64,000 bases of DNA, from the NCBI RefSeq assembly GCF_007489275.1, contig NZ_VLNR01000011.1, forward strand, positions 62,001 through 126,000. Reading direction: 5' to 3'. Shown here piece after piece: positions 54,601-62,797 of the stretch (the stretch's first letter is position 1; each line of letters starts with the position of its first letter). A program made the position numbers and the translations under genes. The stretch comes from Aquimarina algiphila. Its GTDB lineage: Bacteria > Bacteroidota > Bacteroidia > Flavobacteriales > Flavobacteriaceae. The notes beneath the pieces are model-generated. The model was not told the origin of the DNA. It did no database searches and saw only the letters and a program-made list of their open reading frames with translations.

Positions 54601-55873
54601 TATCTTCTTTAGGAGCCTTAGGATCTGCTTGGGTTTGCATGACATGTATAAAATCAGGCTTCTCTAATTGCAGTTCTACTTTCACATAGTCTAATGCTCT
54701 TTCTGCTTTTTCATCTGTAGTCTGTATATCTTCAAATATCTGCTCTAACAAAGCTTTTTCTCCGTTATATAATGGCAATGCATCTCCTGGATTTGGATTT
54801 CCATATACTTTTCTCAACATTACATCAAATCCTTCAATATCGTTTAATTCTCTAAGGTTTTGTTCTCTTTGATGTATGATTTTGTTCTTATAAGCTTGTT
54901 CTAAATGCTTATATACAGGCTGCCAATCTGTAAGGCCCTCTTCTTTTTCTTCTTGATGTTTTAGAAAAATAGTATCAAAATGATCTTTCTTTAAAAATAA
55001 TTCTTGGGTTACATAGGTAATCGCAGCTGTATTTTCTTTTTTTACTTCTTCATTCAGCTGAAAAATATCAGTAATCCGATCCTCTGGAAAATCCGGAAGG
55101 GCATCTCCAGGGTTCGGGTGTCCCAGAGCCATTTCTATCATATCAATAAACGCTGCATCCTTGGTCTTATCACGTTCTTGATGTACCTTTTGGATGGTAA
55201 GAAATTCTTTTGTTACAAAAACATTTTTAAGCTGTGTGATTTGAGCCTTGCTAATTACTGTATCTTCATTAGTGATGTACTGCAATTGATTACCCGAAGC
55301 ATCTTCTCCAGCCTCTAATACCGTTCCCTTGTTTACTTCTAAGAATTCAGTATTCTCTTCTAACTCTAATAATACATTGACCACATCTGGCACTGCTCCT
55401 TTTATACTCAATCCGAGACGTTCTCTAAAATAAAAATCAAGATGTCTTCCTGTAAGTCCATTCATTTTGGATTTCACATGATTTAATAACTTTAAGAAAG
55501 TCATAAACAGTGCTACATGAGGTTTGGATAGTTTGGCTTTCTTTTCTGAATCGTTATAAAAACGTTCAGGATTTTCTACATATGCAGCTAATAGATCAGC
55601 CCACCGTTTTTGTTGAATCCTTCTTTCTTCCGGAGAATTTTGGTTAAATGTTTGCGGATCGTCAATTAAAAAAGACTCCCAAGTAGTAGTAGGTCTGTTT
55701 TCTGTATCAAAAAACTGAAGTTCTTTGGCTATACGTTGTGCTTCGGTAATCAGTTCTTCGATGCTACGATCTTCTATCGCTACATAATCTGGACGAATCG
55801 CATCTGTATTACGATCCTGCTGACTGGTTCCGTCTCTAAGGAGTATATTATCTGAATTTTGAATATGAGTCAT
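51674..55873 (-). CDS. eCIS baseplate J-like protein (Afp11-like), 1399 aa
   Basis: This very large inner-baseplate wedge protein has a C-terminal third that matches the baseplate J/gp6 family (NRALTMWDYEHLILNQFPQIYKTKC, then VVVPDIKGKLPFDPFAPK and YADIVVTNPLYLQV-type segments). The N-terminal 200 residues are helical. Between about residues 225 and 440 are two copies of a ~107-residue repeat, each with PNPGDALP (253-260 and 360-367) and a following YVxxELxLxKxxF stretch. The gene overlaps nothing, with a 22-base gap after the PAAR-like gene. No catalytic motif. Confidence 0.88.
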   Translation of the reverse strand: MTHIQNSDNILLRDGTSQQDRNTDAIRPDYVAIEDRSIEELITEAQRIAKELQFFDTENRPTTTWESFLIDDPQTFNQNSPEERRIQQKRWADLLAAYVENPERFYNDSEKKAKLSKPHVALFMTFLKLLNHVKSKMNGLTGRHLDFYFRERLGLSIKGAVPDVVNVLLELEENTEFLEVNKGTVLEAGEDASGNQLQYITNEDTVISKAQITQLKNVFVTKEFLTIQKVHQERDKTKDAAFIDMIEMALGHPNPGDALPDFPEDRITDIFQLNEEVKKENTAAITYVTQELFLKKDHFDTIFLKHQEEKEEGLTDWQPVYKHLEQAYKNKIIHQREQNLRELNDIEGFDVMLRKVYGNPNPGDALPLYNGEKALLEQIFEDIQTTDEKAERALDYVKVELQLEKPDFIHVMQTQADPKAPKEDRDKVYRILEFAERQIRSVSIFPPSIEKLSDIYATTDAKEFVFSQYDEEAESKRFKTFGNRQSGISDHSLKPSEIGFAISSPTLLLQDGKRTIEILLDLGQENRTIESLQSIFDKNDPFQTYLSSNEQWFTPNKVAYSLGDYVGATSEIPLDIIVNDTTITSIDNQSFDITDVGKYIVDTTQKIYKIIGIKDTSILEVQEVGLIDKNVEKAQKYAPDQVYLNSLKIKIQLQDNDSPVTPFGSGSSSFVASEHPTLVCTLHHFLEENKGEEYYRSGYQHLINLGLQKAHIKVDVQGMQQSILQNDQNTIDTKKPFEPFGFQPEIESSFYIANDEIAQKRIKDLHLELEWVQQPKSLTEYYKNYWLIQANHTEEELAALNEEELSKLIEQRLATNAAIIEDDSDFKADVFFHDRNAEVLLSTMIENTEGNKVSEGFPLFTKEGAIPITDIPSRMKETSPDYEYKERFDIEMDEEEVVSWERYFRIELTPVNFQHTAYNTLFTKQALSGKEEIKNLRINLPYQPKLKKLGVSYIACADITADVQSSKSTNKIWHIHPFGYDLISPGNEANLIPVYTDEGSLYLGIDQLKAPQILSILFQMAEGSADPDIQKPELQWSYIRNNEWIDLTPTEILEDTTNGLVNTGVVKIKIPSDTTTGGTLMPNNLHWIKICAFKDINGISDTIDIRSQVLSATLSGVEVDPAHFENPLPIDTITEVLNPIREVAKITQPFTSSKGKPAENGDALYKRVSERLRHKNRALTMWDYEHLILNQFPQIYKTKCLPTEDRTGGVDVIVVPDIKGKLPFDPFAPKVAADTLFQIEKYAQMHAPSYADIVVTNPLYLQVSTECIVKFYEGYDEDFYKDKLIEEIKRFMSPWAYGEDRDIQIGGSLHASVIINFIAERPYIDYVANLKLFQSEDGETFNDVRSLNDGKTIVIPSKPNMIMVAAQIHEVYVVNEGGFEEDSFEGINYMEINKDFIVR

Positions 55874-55895
55874 TGTTTCTACTACTTTACTAGGT

Positions 55896-56318
55896 TTAAG
55901 TGGCTTGTATTTTTGTATTCGTAGGTATTAATTCTCCTTGTCCGGGATACATCGGCACAGGGTCTGGTGCGTTCGTTGGAGGCGGTTGTTTTGCCTGTGT
56001 TGTAACTTTGAACTCAGCTATAAACATATTCCCTTTCAGAATAATACTTTTAGTACCACTTTTACTTTTTTTTGTTAATTGATCTGAACCTAATTTTTTT
56101 ATGATTAAAGTTCCTTGACCTGGAACTATAAAGGGAGGTGCTACATATGAACAATTGGTCACTTCTACTTTTGCTTCATCACCGTCTACACAAACTTTTT
56201 TTCCTTTAATGGTTGCCTTTCCTGAAGCTACCATTTTTCCTGGTTGTACACTTACCAAGGCACTCCCAAATACAGGAAGAAAATTAACCTGATCACCATC
56301 TATAATTATTGCATCCAT
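55896..56318 (-). CDS. eCIS PAAR-like spike tip (Afp10-like)
   Basis: This 140-aa protein is inferred to cap the VgrG-like spike. The sequence is beta-rich and glycine-spaced (GKATIKGKKVCVDGDE, FIVPGQGTLIIKKL), like the PAAR/DUF4280-type repeats of eCIS tips. A proline-rich tail (QPPPTNAPDPVPMYPGQGEL) ends the chain. I chose the ATG at 56318 (MDAIIIDGDQ). The longer frame would overlap the gp25 gene by 38 bases. It lies between gp25 and the Afp11-like gene, the standard position. Confidence 0.8.
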   Translation of the reverse strand: MDAIIIDGDQVNFLPVFGSALVSVQPGKMVASGKATIKGKKVCVDGDEAKVEVTNCSYVAPPFIVPGQGTLIIKKLGSDQLTKKSKSGTKSIILKGNMFIAEFKVTTQAKQPPPTNAPDPVPMYPGQGELIPTNTKIQAT

Positions 56319-56340
56319 TTTTTTGTTTTGTAATTTCTTT

Positions 56341-56757
56341 TTAAAGATCAAATGCCACAGTGGCTGCTTCATTAACATAGAAGGGATACACCAGATTAAA
56401 TCGATTGTTAGTCGTTCGGACTATATAATCCACAGCGATCTGCACCATGCCTTTTTCCGGATCTATGTCTGCGACGTCTACTGCATTTACCTGAATTCTT
56501 GGTTCATGTAATAATAGTGCCCGGGATACCATATTGCTCAATTCGGTAGCAAATCGCTGATCCATTTCCTCAAACAAAAACTGAGTAAGATCACATCCAA
56601 AATCAGGATGCATCATCCGCTCATTTAAAGAAGTAGACAGTAAAATCTGAAGACTTTGTTTGATATCTTCTTCTCCTGATGTAAGTCCAACATCTGCACC
56701 ACCTCCTGAAAAAGATGGAGGGAACGCCCAACCGTTTCCTAAAAATTTATTGTCCAT
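56341..56757 (-). CDS. eCIS gp25-like baseplate protein (Afp9)
   Basis: This 138-aa GPW/gp25-family protein links sheath to baseplate. The family core is visible: DVGLTSGEEDIKQSLQILL, the NERMMHPDFGCDL motif and the C-terminal PFYVNE. It overlaps the end of the preceding 68-aa gene by 11 bases, consistent with a compact operon. The length is normal for the family. Confidence 0.93.
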   Translation of the reverse strand: MDNKFLGNGWAFPPSFSGGGADVGLTSGEEDIKQSLQILLSTSLNERMMHPDFGCDLTQFLFEEMDQRFATELSNMVSRALLLHEPRIQVNAVDVADIDPEKGMVQIAVDYIVRTTNNRFNLVYPFYVNEAATVAFDL

Positions 56758-56953
56758 CTTTTACCGATATTTTGGATGATTCACTATTTGCCATCTGGCT
56801 ATTATCATCATAGGATTTTAATTGCGAAGCTCCTTGTTGTTGTATTTTCTCTATAAGTCCTGCTACCTTGATATACGGCTGTTGACCAAGTACAGCAAGT
56901 ACCGTATTGGTTTCTGAGACGGTTAATTCGAGTTGTATATTATTTTTATCCAT
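56747..56953 (-). CDS. small eCIS-linked protein (68 aa)
   Basis: This small protein lies between the VgrG-like spike and gp25 genes. The N-terminal half is structured (LELTVSETNTVLAVLGQQPYIKV, then a GLIEKIQQQG helix), and the last ~25 residues are polar and likely disordered (SQMANSESSKISV). Small proteins with an NTVLAxLGQQPY-type core are found near phage-tail-like genes, but I do not know a function. The tight spacing (8 bases after the spike gene, 11-base overlap with gp25) suggests a structural or chaperone role. Confidence 0.65.
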   Translation of the reverse strand: MDKNNIQLELTVSETNTVLAVLGQQPYIKVAGLIEKIQQQGASQLKSYDDNSQMANSESSKISVKDGQ

Positions 56954-56961
56954 ATGTATAC

Positions 56962-58644
56962 TTATATTAAATCCACCTTTTTCCCTTTGATTTTAATTTT
57001 CCCTTTAGCATTAATACTAAGATCTCCCTTAGCATCTATCATGAAATCTTTAGCACTCATCAACTTGACACCATTTTTGCCTAACTCTATTATATTTCCG
57101 TGAGCATCTTCTATATTAATCTTCTTTTCTTTTTGGTTGATACAAATGGTCTGTTCATTTGTATGGTCTGTATCTGCGGTAGATAAGGTTACAGTCTCTT
57201 TTTCTTTATCAAAAAGAAGTTGAAAATTAGACTTAGTAAAAATTCCCTGGTACGTATTTTTTTTCTTTACTGTATTAGGCACTTTATTACTATGCATTGC
57301 TCCCAATACAATGGCTTGTCTAGGATCATCATTTAAGAAACCTATCACCACACGATCTCCTTTTTCTGGGGGGAAGAAGATTCCATGATCTGCTCCCGCA
57401 TCCAACGAAGTAAACATCGCCAACACCTCACTAGGTTTTCCTTCTTGATGAAATGCCGGTATATGTACCTGAAGCCTGAAGCCATGATCTGCATCTTCGA
57501 TATGACCTAAAACAGTACCAATCTGCAGACCATTTACACCTGGAAGCAATCCGGCTGCTTGTGTTTCTATAACATCTGATTGAGCGCTAAACCAGTTTGC
57601 ATCCATACCTATTTGTAGATAGGTATACCATCCTGAACCCATAACAAACGCATGACGAACACCTGTGGTGATGTGATTTCCGTTAAATCGACTTACATTT
57701 TCAATTTTTATAGTCTGTCCTACCTTAAGCTTTCCATTTCCATCAATTCTAATGGTTCCCTGTACTGCAGAAAGTCTGGATTTTATAAGCTGTGCATCCG
57801 ACCAGGATTGAAGTTCAAAAGGATTTGCGGGCACCGGATGGATCAATTGTGCTTCTGTAGCTCCCACCGTATCTGATAACATCGGTACATCATACCCTAT
57901 GCTTCCTAACGTTTGTTCTTCGGCTTTTTTAGGAAAACTTAATGCCAATTCTTCGCTCTTGGTATCTAAGCCAAACGTATGAATCTTCTCATATTGCCCC
58001 TGACTACTCAATTTTAAATCAAAATGTGCTAAATCGATACCAAAGGTTAAGGTAAGATCTGGATTATTGATGTTTGGTGTTTTTACCGATAGTTCCCCAT
58101 TATCAACCGCTACTAGCTGCCCATTAGCTTCTGCTCTTGATATCATAAAGTCCCAATCCGACACATAGTATTGTACCATTTGCGGATGTGTATACAACGT
58201 ATCATCAATTTCGTTTACTTTTAGATCTTGGTATTTGCTAATTAGATCTTTTATGATTTTAGTGTCTGTAAGATCTTTATAAACCCTATTTTTTCGTAAA
58301 CTGGTCATTTTAACACAAGGATCACAAAGCTCTATGGTTAGCTCTGATTGATATTCAGATCTTTCTATTTCCTGATTAATAACAATACCTTCAAAAATCT
58401 TTTCTTCAGTAGTGTTTTTTCCTTCATATCGCATAAAGATTTCTATCAGGGATCCTGGTAAAAAAGCATCTCCATCCAGTGTTTCGAACTTTTGTTTCGC
58501 CACACAACCATCATGCAACTTCAGTTCTGCCATGGGTATTTTATTAAACTCTTTACTAGTATCCAAAGACATCAGTTGATACGTCCCCAATGGAATAACC
58601 CTTCCGTTGCTTTTGATGGTATTTGTTACTACTGTTGATGCCAT
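56962..58644 (-). CDS. eCIS VgrG-like spike protein (Afp8)
   Basis: This 560-aa central spike trimer subunit is a fusion of gp27-like and gp5-like parts. Residues 1-330 form the gp27-like tube adaptor. An OB-fold follows (GLQIGTVLGHIEDADHGFRLQVHIP, then PPEKGDRVVIGFLNDDPRQ and VLGAMHSNK). A C-terminal beta-helix shows repeats of the DAHGNIIELGKNGVKL and DLSINAKGKIKIKG kind. There is no lysozyme domain or C-terminal toxin, so it serves as a piercing tip only. The PAAR-like gene lies two genes downstream. Confidence 0.92.
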   Translation of the reverse strand: MASTVVTNTIKSNGRVIPLGTYQLMSLDTSKEFNKIPMAELKLHDGCVAKQKFETLDGDAFLPGSLIEIFMRYEGKNTTEEKIFEGIVINQEIERSEYQSELTIELCDPCVKMTSLRKNRVYKDLTDTKIIKDLISKYQDLKVNEIDDTLYTHPQMVQYYVSDWDFMISRAEANGQLVAVDNGELSVKTPNINNPDLTLTFGIDLAHFDLKLSSQGQYEKIHTFGLDTKSEELALSFPKKAEEQTLGSIGYDVPMLSDTVGATEAQLIHPVPANPFELQSWSDAQLIKSRLSAVQGTIRIDGNGKLKVGQTIKIENVSRFNGNHITTGVRHAFVMGSGWYTYLQIGMDANWFSAQSDVIETQAAGLLPGVNGLQIGTVLGHIEDADHGFRLQVHIPAFHQEGKPSEVLAMFTSLDAGADHGIFFPPEKGDRVVIGFLNDDPRQAIVLGAMHSNKVPNTVKKKNTYQGIFTKSNFQLLFDKEKETVTLSTADTDHTNEQTICINQKEKKINIEDAHGNIIELGKNGVKLMSAKDFMIDAKGDLSINAKGKIKIKGKKVDLI

Positions 58645-58647
58645 ATG

Positions 58648-59367
58648 TTATTTTTCAATTGGTGGAAAATAAATTTCTTGTCCCGGTGTAAGATTCCTAA
58701 AACTCTTAAGTTTATTAACCCGTGCTACTAATGGATAATACATAGGTGAACCATATATATCCTGACACATTAATGGTAACTGATCACCTGCTTTTACCAT
58801 TCGATAATGTGTTAAATCGGGAGATTCTAATCCTAATTTTTTCTTTTGTTCATCAATTGCATCATCTTCTACAAAAGAAATATTGAGCTCTGCACGTAAC
58901 GGATGTCCGCTCCTATCAAACAGGGTATAATTAATATCTAAGCTAGCCAGTCTACAATTAAAGTTTATTGTTTTCCCCCAACTCAATACCAAAAAAGGTG
59001 GTTCATGAAGTTTACCTTTGACTTTTACAATGTTTGTCAAAAAATAATCTATTTGATCTTTTACACTTTTTTGGATTCCTAATGCAAGTTTCGCTATAGT
59101 TTCCGCTCCATATTGATGTACATTAGTTCCATCAAAAATCAATTTCATTCTTACGGTAGATAATGCACTGTAGGTAAACTCAGCATCTTCCTTATTCAGA
59201 GGATTGTTAGGGTTTCTAGCAAACTTATTAGTAAAATTTTGCTGCACTGATTCTGGGTTATACATCACCTCAAAATCAAGTCCATTCGCTGTTCTTTCCT
59301 GATTATCAAAAGAGGAAATTTTAAGTTTTTGGAGTTTAAAGGGTCGTAATTTATCCAATACTGACAT
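58648..59367 (-). CDS. eCIS LysM-type baseplate protein (Afp7)
   Basis: This 239-aa protein has an Afp7/Pvc7-like N-terminal tube-contact domain (FEVMYNPESVQQNFTNKFAR, then RMKLIFDGTNVHQYG) and a C-terminal LysM-like module (KAGDQLPLMCQDIYGSPMYYP, NLTPGQEIYFPP). By homology it joins the tube to the spike hub. It starts two bases before the stop of the DUF5908-like gene is passed and ends three bases before the VgrG-like gene, so the operon is very tight. Confidence 0.9.
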   Translation of the reverse strand: MSVLDKLRPFKLQKLKISSFDNQERTANGLDFEVMYNPESVQQNFTNKFARNPNNPLNKEDAEFTYSALSTVRMKLIFDGTNVHQYGAETIAKLALGIQKSVKDQIDYFLTNIVKVKGKLHEPPFLVLSWGKTINFNCRLASLDINYTLFDRSGHPLRAELNISFVEDDAIDEQKKKLGLESPDLTHYRMVKAGDQLPLMCQDIYGSPMYYPLVARVNKLKSFRNLTPGQEIYFPPIEK

Positions 59368-59369
59368 AG

Positions 59370-59531
59370 CTATCTAAGGTTTTTCTTTTTCAATATTTTT
59401 AATACCTGTTGTACACATTCCTGTACCAAAGCGTTCTGTTCTTTTCCTGCAACCTGGGATGTTTCCGTATTAGATTGCTCCGTATCTGATACTACGGCTC
59501 TAATAACGATTTCTTTGATCTCAACAGCCAT
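59370..59531 (-). CDS. DUF5908-like small eCIS protein (Afp6 position)
   Basis: This 53-aa frame runs from ATG at 59529-59531 to the stop TAG at 59370-59372. It begins MAVEIKEIVIRAVV, which is the typical start of DUF5908 proteins found between tube and LysM genes in Bacteroidota eCIS loci. A helix with QNALVQECVQQVLKIL and a basic tail follow. It lies three bases after the third tube gene and two before the LysM gene. Its role is unknown, but the position is that of Afp6. Confidence 0.82.
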   Translation of the reverse strand: MAVEIKEIVIRAVVSDTEQSNTETSQVAGKEQNALVQECVQQVLKILKKKNLR

Positions 59532-59534
59532 CTT

Positions 59535-60023
59535 TTATATCCTTATAATTTGAAATCGTGTATAGGCTAACTCCATAGTGTCAATAGCTACGGTATTGGA
59601 TTGCGCATCCAGATCAGATACGGACCATTTTACCGGATATGCTTTTAGAAACATCCATCCTCCTATTGGAATACCTTCTTCATTAAATACAGTAACTAAT
59701 ACATTGGAAGGATTAAACTTAAATAATGAAAATGTCGCATTGAATTCTAAATTTAAAGGAGAAGGAATCTCACTTGTAACATATCCTCTTTCTAACACCA
59801 AATTGTTATAATTCATCATTTTTGGTGCGCGATGCATATGTAAATTTTCTCCACCTTCATTAATAGTTTCTAACTGTACATCTGTGCTGATACCACTCAC
59901 TTTTTGAAACCTGAGATCAATAGGATTGGGAACTATCCCACCTGCCAAAAAGAACACTCCAAATCTGTGTGATAACGTGGGTTCCCGGTCTGCAAAATTG
60001 ATTGCTTTTAAAACATCTAACAT
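59535..60023 (-). CDS. eCIS tube-family protein 3 (Afp5-like)
   Basis: This 162-aa protein of the T4 gp19-like tube family shows FGVFFLAGG and QKVSGIST near the start, a long loop (GGENLHMHRAP, YNNLVLERGYVTS), and a closing strand (DLDAQSNTVAIDTMELAYTRFQ). It is the most divergent of the three tube paralogues and lies next to the DUF5908 and LysM genes. By order it is the likely tube initiator or hub adaptor (Pvc5/Afp5 role). Confidence 0.87.
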   Translation of the reverse strand: MLDVLKAINFADREPTLSHRFGVFFLAGGIVPNPIDLRFQKVSGISTDVQLETINEGGENLHMHRAPKMMNYNNLVLERGYVTSEIPSPLNLEFNATFSLFKFNPSNVLVTVFNEEGIPIGGWMFLKAYPVKWSVSDLDAQSNTVAIDTMELAYTRFQIIRI

Positions 60024-60033
60024 AGTGTAATCT

Positions 60034-60477
60034 TTAATTGTGTTTTATTCTTAAATCGTGAGCTATCAAATTCAGACTTTCAAAGGCGATTTCACTCGCA
60101 CTTGCACTGAATGATGGTGCATCTAATTTGAAAGGTAATGCTCGGGAAACCTCCCAAATTACGATGCCCATCCCAGCTTCATCACATAGTTCTATTCTGA
60201 TATCTTTTTTTTCTCCAGACTTGATCCAGTCATACAGATCACTGCGACGTTTGACGATCCCTCTTTTTAAGGTGATATTAATCGGTTTTCGTTGACCTCG
60301 AATCAAATGATCCCCTACAACCCAGCTAAAGCCGTGTCTGTATAATACATGGTCATGATCAATTTCTAATCCCGAAATCTCTGAAAAAGACATGATTTCA
60401 ATCCCATTAATAGTTACCTGATAATTATAAGCGGGTAAGGGATACTTTTCTATAATTCTTTGTTTGTCAATTGCCAC
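60034..60477 (-). CDS. eCIS tube-family protein 2
   Basis: This 147-aa gp19-like tube protein has YPLPAYNYQVTINGIEIMSF, SEISGLEIDHD, the conserved LKRGIVKRRSDLYDWI strand-turn and a C-terminal FESLNLIAHDLRI. It is close to tube protein 1 (60586-61059) but has its own loops. A role at the baseplate end or as a minor tube ring is possible. It lies 108 bases after tube 1 and 10 bases before tube 3. Confidence 0.88.
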   Translation of the reverse strand: MAIDKQRIIEKYPLPAYNYQVTINGIEIMSFSEISGLEIDHDHVLYRHGFSWVVGDHLIRGQRKPINITLKRGIVKRRSDLYDWIKSGEKKDIRIELCDEAGMGIVIWEVSRALPFKLDAPSFSASASEIAFESLNLIAHDLRIKHN

Positions 60478-60585
60478 GATTTGCTATCTTTTAGATATAC
60501 ATTAACCCTACACCTTTCTGAGTTGGTCTAGTATGAAATTAGAATATTACTTGTTTTACTATTTTGCTACGAATGACTTTAGCGA

Positions 60586-61059
60586 CTATGCTTCTTCCAT
60601 TGTGACTCTAGATGCCATTAGATCCAAAGATTCTATAGCCACATCGTTAGAACTAGCGTCGAAAGAAGGCGCTGTAAGTTTGGTAGGAAATGCATCGATG
60701 ACCTTCCAGCTTACCACGGTACTCCCAGTTTCGTCTAAGAGATGTACTACAATATCTCTTTTGTCGATTTGGTTGAGTTGAATATCATTGATCCAATCAT
60801 AAAAAACAGGAATACTTTTTCCTTTTACCAGTCCTTTTTTCATAGAGATGTTTACCGGTTGTATCTGCCCAGGCATATACATAATATTAGGCCCTACTTT
60901 ACCTCCTGTAGCAAAGCTTTCTTTATAGGTATGTGTTTCGAAAGATAGTTCTAACCCTGATACTTCAGAGAAACTAATTGACTCTCCATTAATATCTACC
61001 CTATAATTATAAATAGGTAATGGATAATCTGTTTTTATTTGTGCTTTTGTTAACGCCAT
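60586..61059 (-). CDS. eCIS major inner tube protein (Afp1/Pvc1-like)
   Basis: This 157-aa gp19/Hcp-like protein forms the hexameric rings of the inner tube. Family landmarks are YPLPIYNYRVDINGESISFSE, EVSGLELSFETHTYKES, a ring-face loop GPNIMYMPGQ, and MKKGLVKGKSIPVFYDWI. It lies directly downstream of the sheath gene, as expected for the major tube component. The highest-expression paralogue is likely this one by position, which is an inference. Confidence 0.9.
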   Translation of the reverse strand: MALTKAQIKTDYPLPIYNYRVDINGESISFSEVSGLELSFETHTYKESFATGGKVGPNIMYMPGQIQPVNISMKKGLVKGKSIPVFYDWINDIQLNQIDKRDIVVHLLDETGSTVVSWKVIDAFPTKLTAPSFDASSNDVAIESLDLMASRVTMEEA

Positions 61060-61093
61060 TTTTTTATTTTTTATATGTTTTCTTCTCTATAGA

Positions 61094-62725
61094 TTAGGCC
61101 TCCTGTAGTTTGTGGGAGAATTTTAATATGATAAACTCAGCAGGACGTACCGCAGCAAGTCCTATTTCTGCAATCATTCTTCCATTGAGAATGTCTTCTT
61201 GTGTCATTGTTTTTCCTAAGCCGATATTTACAAAATAGGCTTGTTCTTCTGTGGCTCCTGCCAGACCACCTTGTTGCCAGATCCCGTAAAGGAAACTTTC
61301 GATCATGGCCTTTACCTTTAACCAGGTTACAGCATCATTAGATTCAAAAACAGCAAACTGAGATGCTTTTTTGGTAGATTCTTCAATCATATTGAATAAT
61401 CTTCTAACTGGTACATATCGCCATTCATTAGAATTTCCGTCCAACGTACGAGCACCCCATACCAAGGTTCCTTTACCTACAAAACCACGAATGGCATTGA
61501 TGGATTTACCATTATTGGAATCTATATTCAATTGTTCCTGATCCTTGGATGTTATTTTCTTTACAGGTGCTATTACTCCATTTAAACTTACATTTGCAGG
61601 AGCTTTCCATACACCTCTTTCTCGATCTGTAGTTGCGTAGGCACCTGCCACTGCTGGACTAGGAGGTAAGATGATTCGTTGTTTTGAGACTTCGCTCACT
61701 ATTCTATTGTATAACTCGGATTGCGTTTCTTTGATAGCAAATAAATTAGTGTCTGCTCCATCACCTCCACTTACGACTAGATTCTCTGCTCTTGTATTCG
61801 ATTTTACGAGCGCAGCGCTCTCTATTACAATAATGTCAAAATCACCCTTACCTGTAGAATCGTCCCAAGCTTCAATAACTTTAGATGCTTCTGTACCATC
61901 TCCTACATTGGTAATTGTCAATGTTGCTTCCTCAATACTAAAAGAGGGTGTATTACCAGATCCTTTGTTAATTTTTACTTTAGGATTATCTTGTGCAGCT
62001 CCGTTATATACGATAGTAATAGCTTCATCTATTTCTAGCTTAATGGTTTCTTGTGCTGAAGAACCAGAGATGATCACATTTTCTTCTTGATACTTGTACG
62101 TAAGTGAAGTCTGTAAATAGGGTGTATATGCTGCCCCGTATTTTAGGTTTTTAGTACCAATACCGTTTCTAAAAGTTGCAGCTCTTTCATCCTTATTTTG
62201 GATATCAAAAATGCAAAACCTGTCTTTTAATTCCTGGCATTGACTTAAGGCAGTTTGGCATACCAAATGATAATCAGCTGGTTCTAATTGAGTGGCTTCC
62301 CCTAACATAATTAAGGTAGGTTCATCTTCTTTACTTACCGCTTCTAAACCTGCCATAAAAGAAGCCGAGTTAGGCGTATCCTCATAGCTCCCGATTGATA
62401 CAATATAACAATCCCCTCCGCCGTTTTTAAAATATAAATCAATCGCATGATACAAAGTATGCTTCGGAGGAGTAACGGCTATATCATTTATTACTCCTTC
62501 GTTTACAGTTACATTAAAAGATGCAGACTGAGCACCTCCAAAAAGCTCTTTGAATTCCAACAGTGTGGATATTCTATAGGCGGTATTTTTGATACTCTCA
62601 CCATTTTTTTCGGTTTTCTCAGTATATCCAATAAAAGCAGGTACTGCTGTGGAAACTTCTGCTACAGATTGTGGTAATAGAGGTACTTCCTCTGTATACA
62701 CACCTGGTGTTGAAAATTTAGACAT
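61094..62725 (-). CDS. eCIS contractile sheath protein
   Basis: This 543-aa sheath subunit carries the conserved start FSTPGVYTEEVPLLPQSVAEV and the C-terminal handshake domain (RRLFNMIEESTKKASQFAVFESND through VRPAEFIILKFSHKL). The variable middle, residues 200-330, is probably a surface-exposed domain. Contraction of this sheath pushes the tube and spike out. There is only one sheath gene, whereas Afp has three (afp2-4), so the locus is of the single-sheath type. Confidence 0.95.
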   Translation of the reverse strand: MSKFSTPGVYTEEVPLLPQSVAEVSTAVPAFIGYTEKTEKNGESIKNTAYRISTLLEFKELFGGAQSASFNVTVNEGVINDIAVTPPKHTLYHAIDLYFKNGGGDCYIVSIGSYEDTPNSASFMAGLEAVSKEDEPTLIMLGEATQLEPADYHLVCQTALSQCQELKDRFCIFDIQNKDERAATFRNGIGTKNLKYGAAYTPYLQTSLTYKYQEENVIISGSSAQETIKLEIDEAITIVYNGAAQDNPKVKINKGSGNTPSFSIEEATLTITNVGDGTEASKVIEAWDDSTGKGDFDIIVIESAALVKSNTRAENLVVSGGDGADTNLFAIKETQSELYNRIVSEVSKQRIILPPSPAVAGAYATTDRERGVWKAPANVSLNGVIAPVKKITSKDQEQLNIDSNNGKSINAIRGFVGKGTLVWGARTLDGNSNEWRYVPVRRLFNMIEESTKKASQFAVFESNDAVTWLKVKAMIESFLYGIWQQGGLAGATEEQAYFVNIGLGKTMTQEDILNGRMIAEIGLAAVRPAEFIILKFSHKLQEA

Positions 62726-62797
62726 ATATTTAAAGTTTTAAAATATTTATAATTAGCATCACGTAAATCGATGTGATTCTTTCGGTATGCTTTTTTC

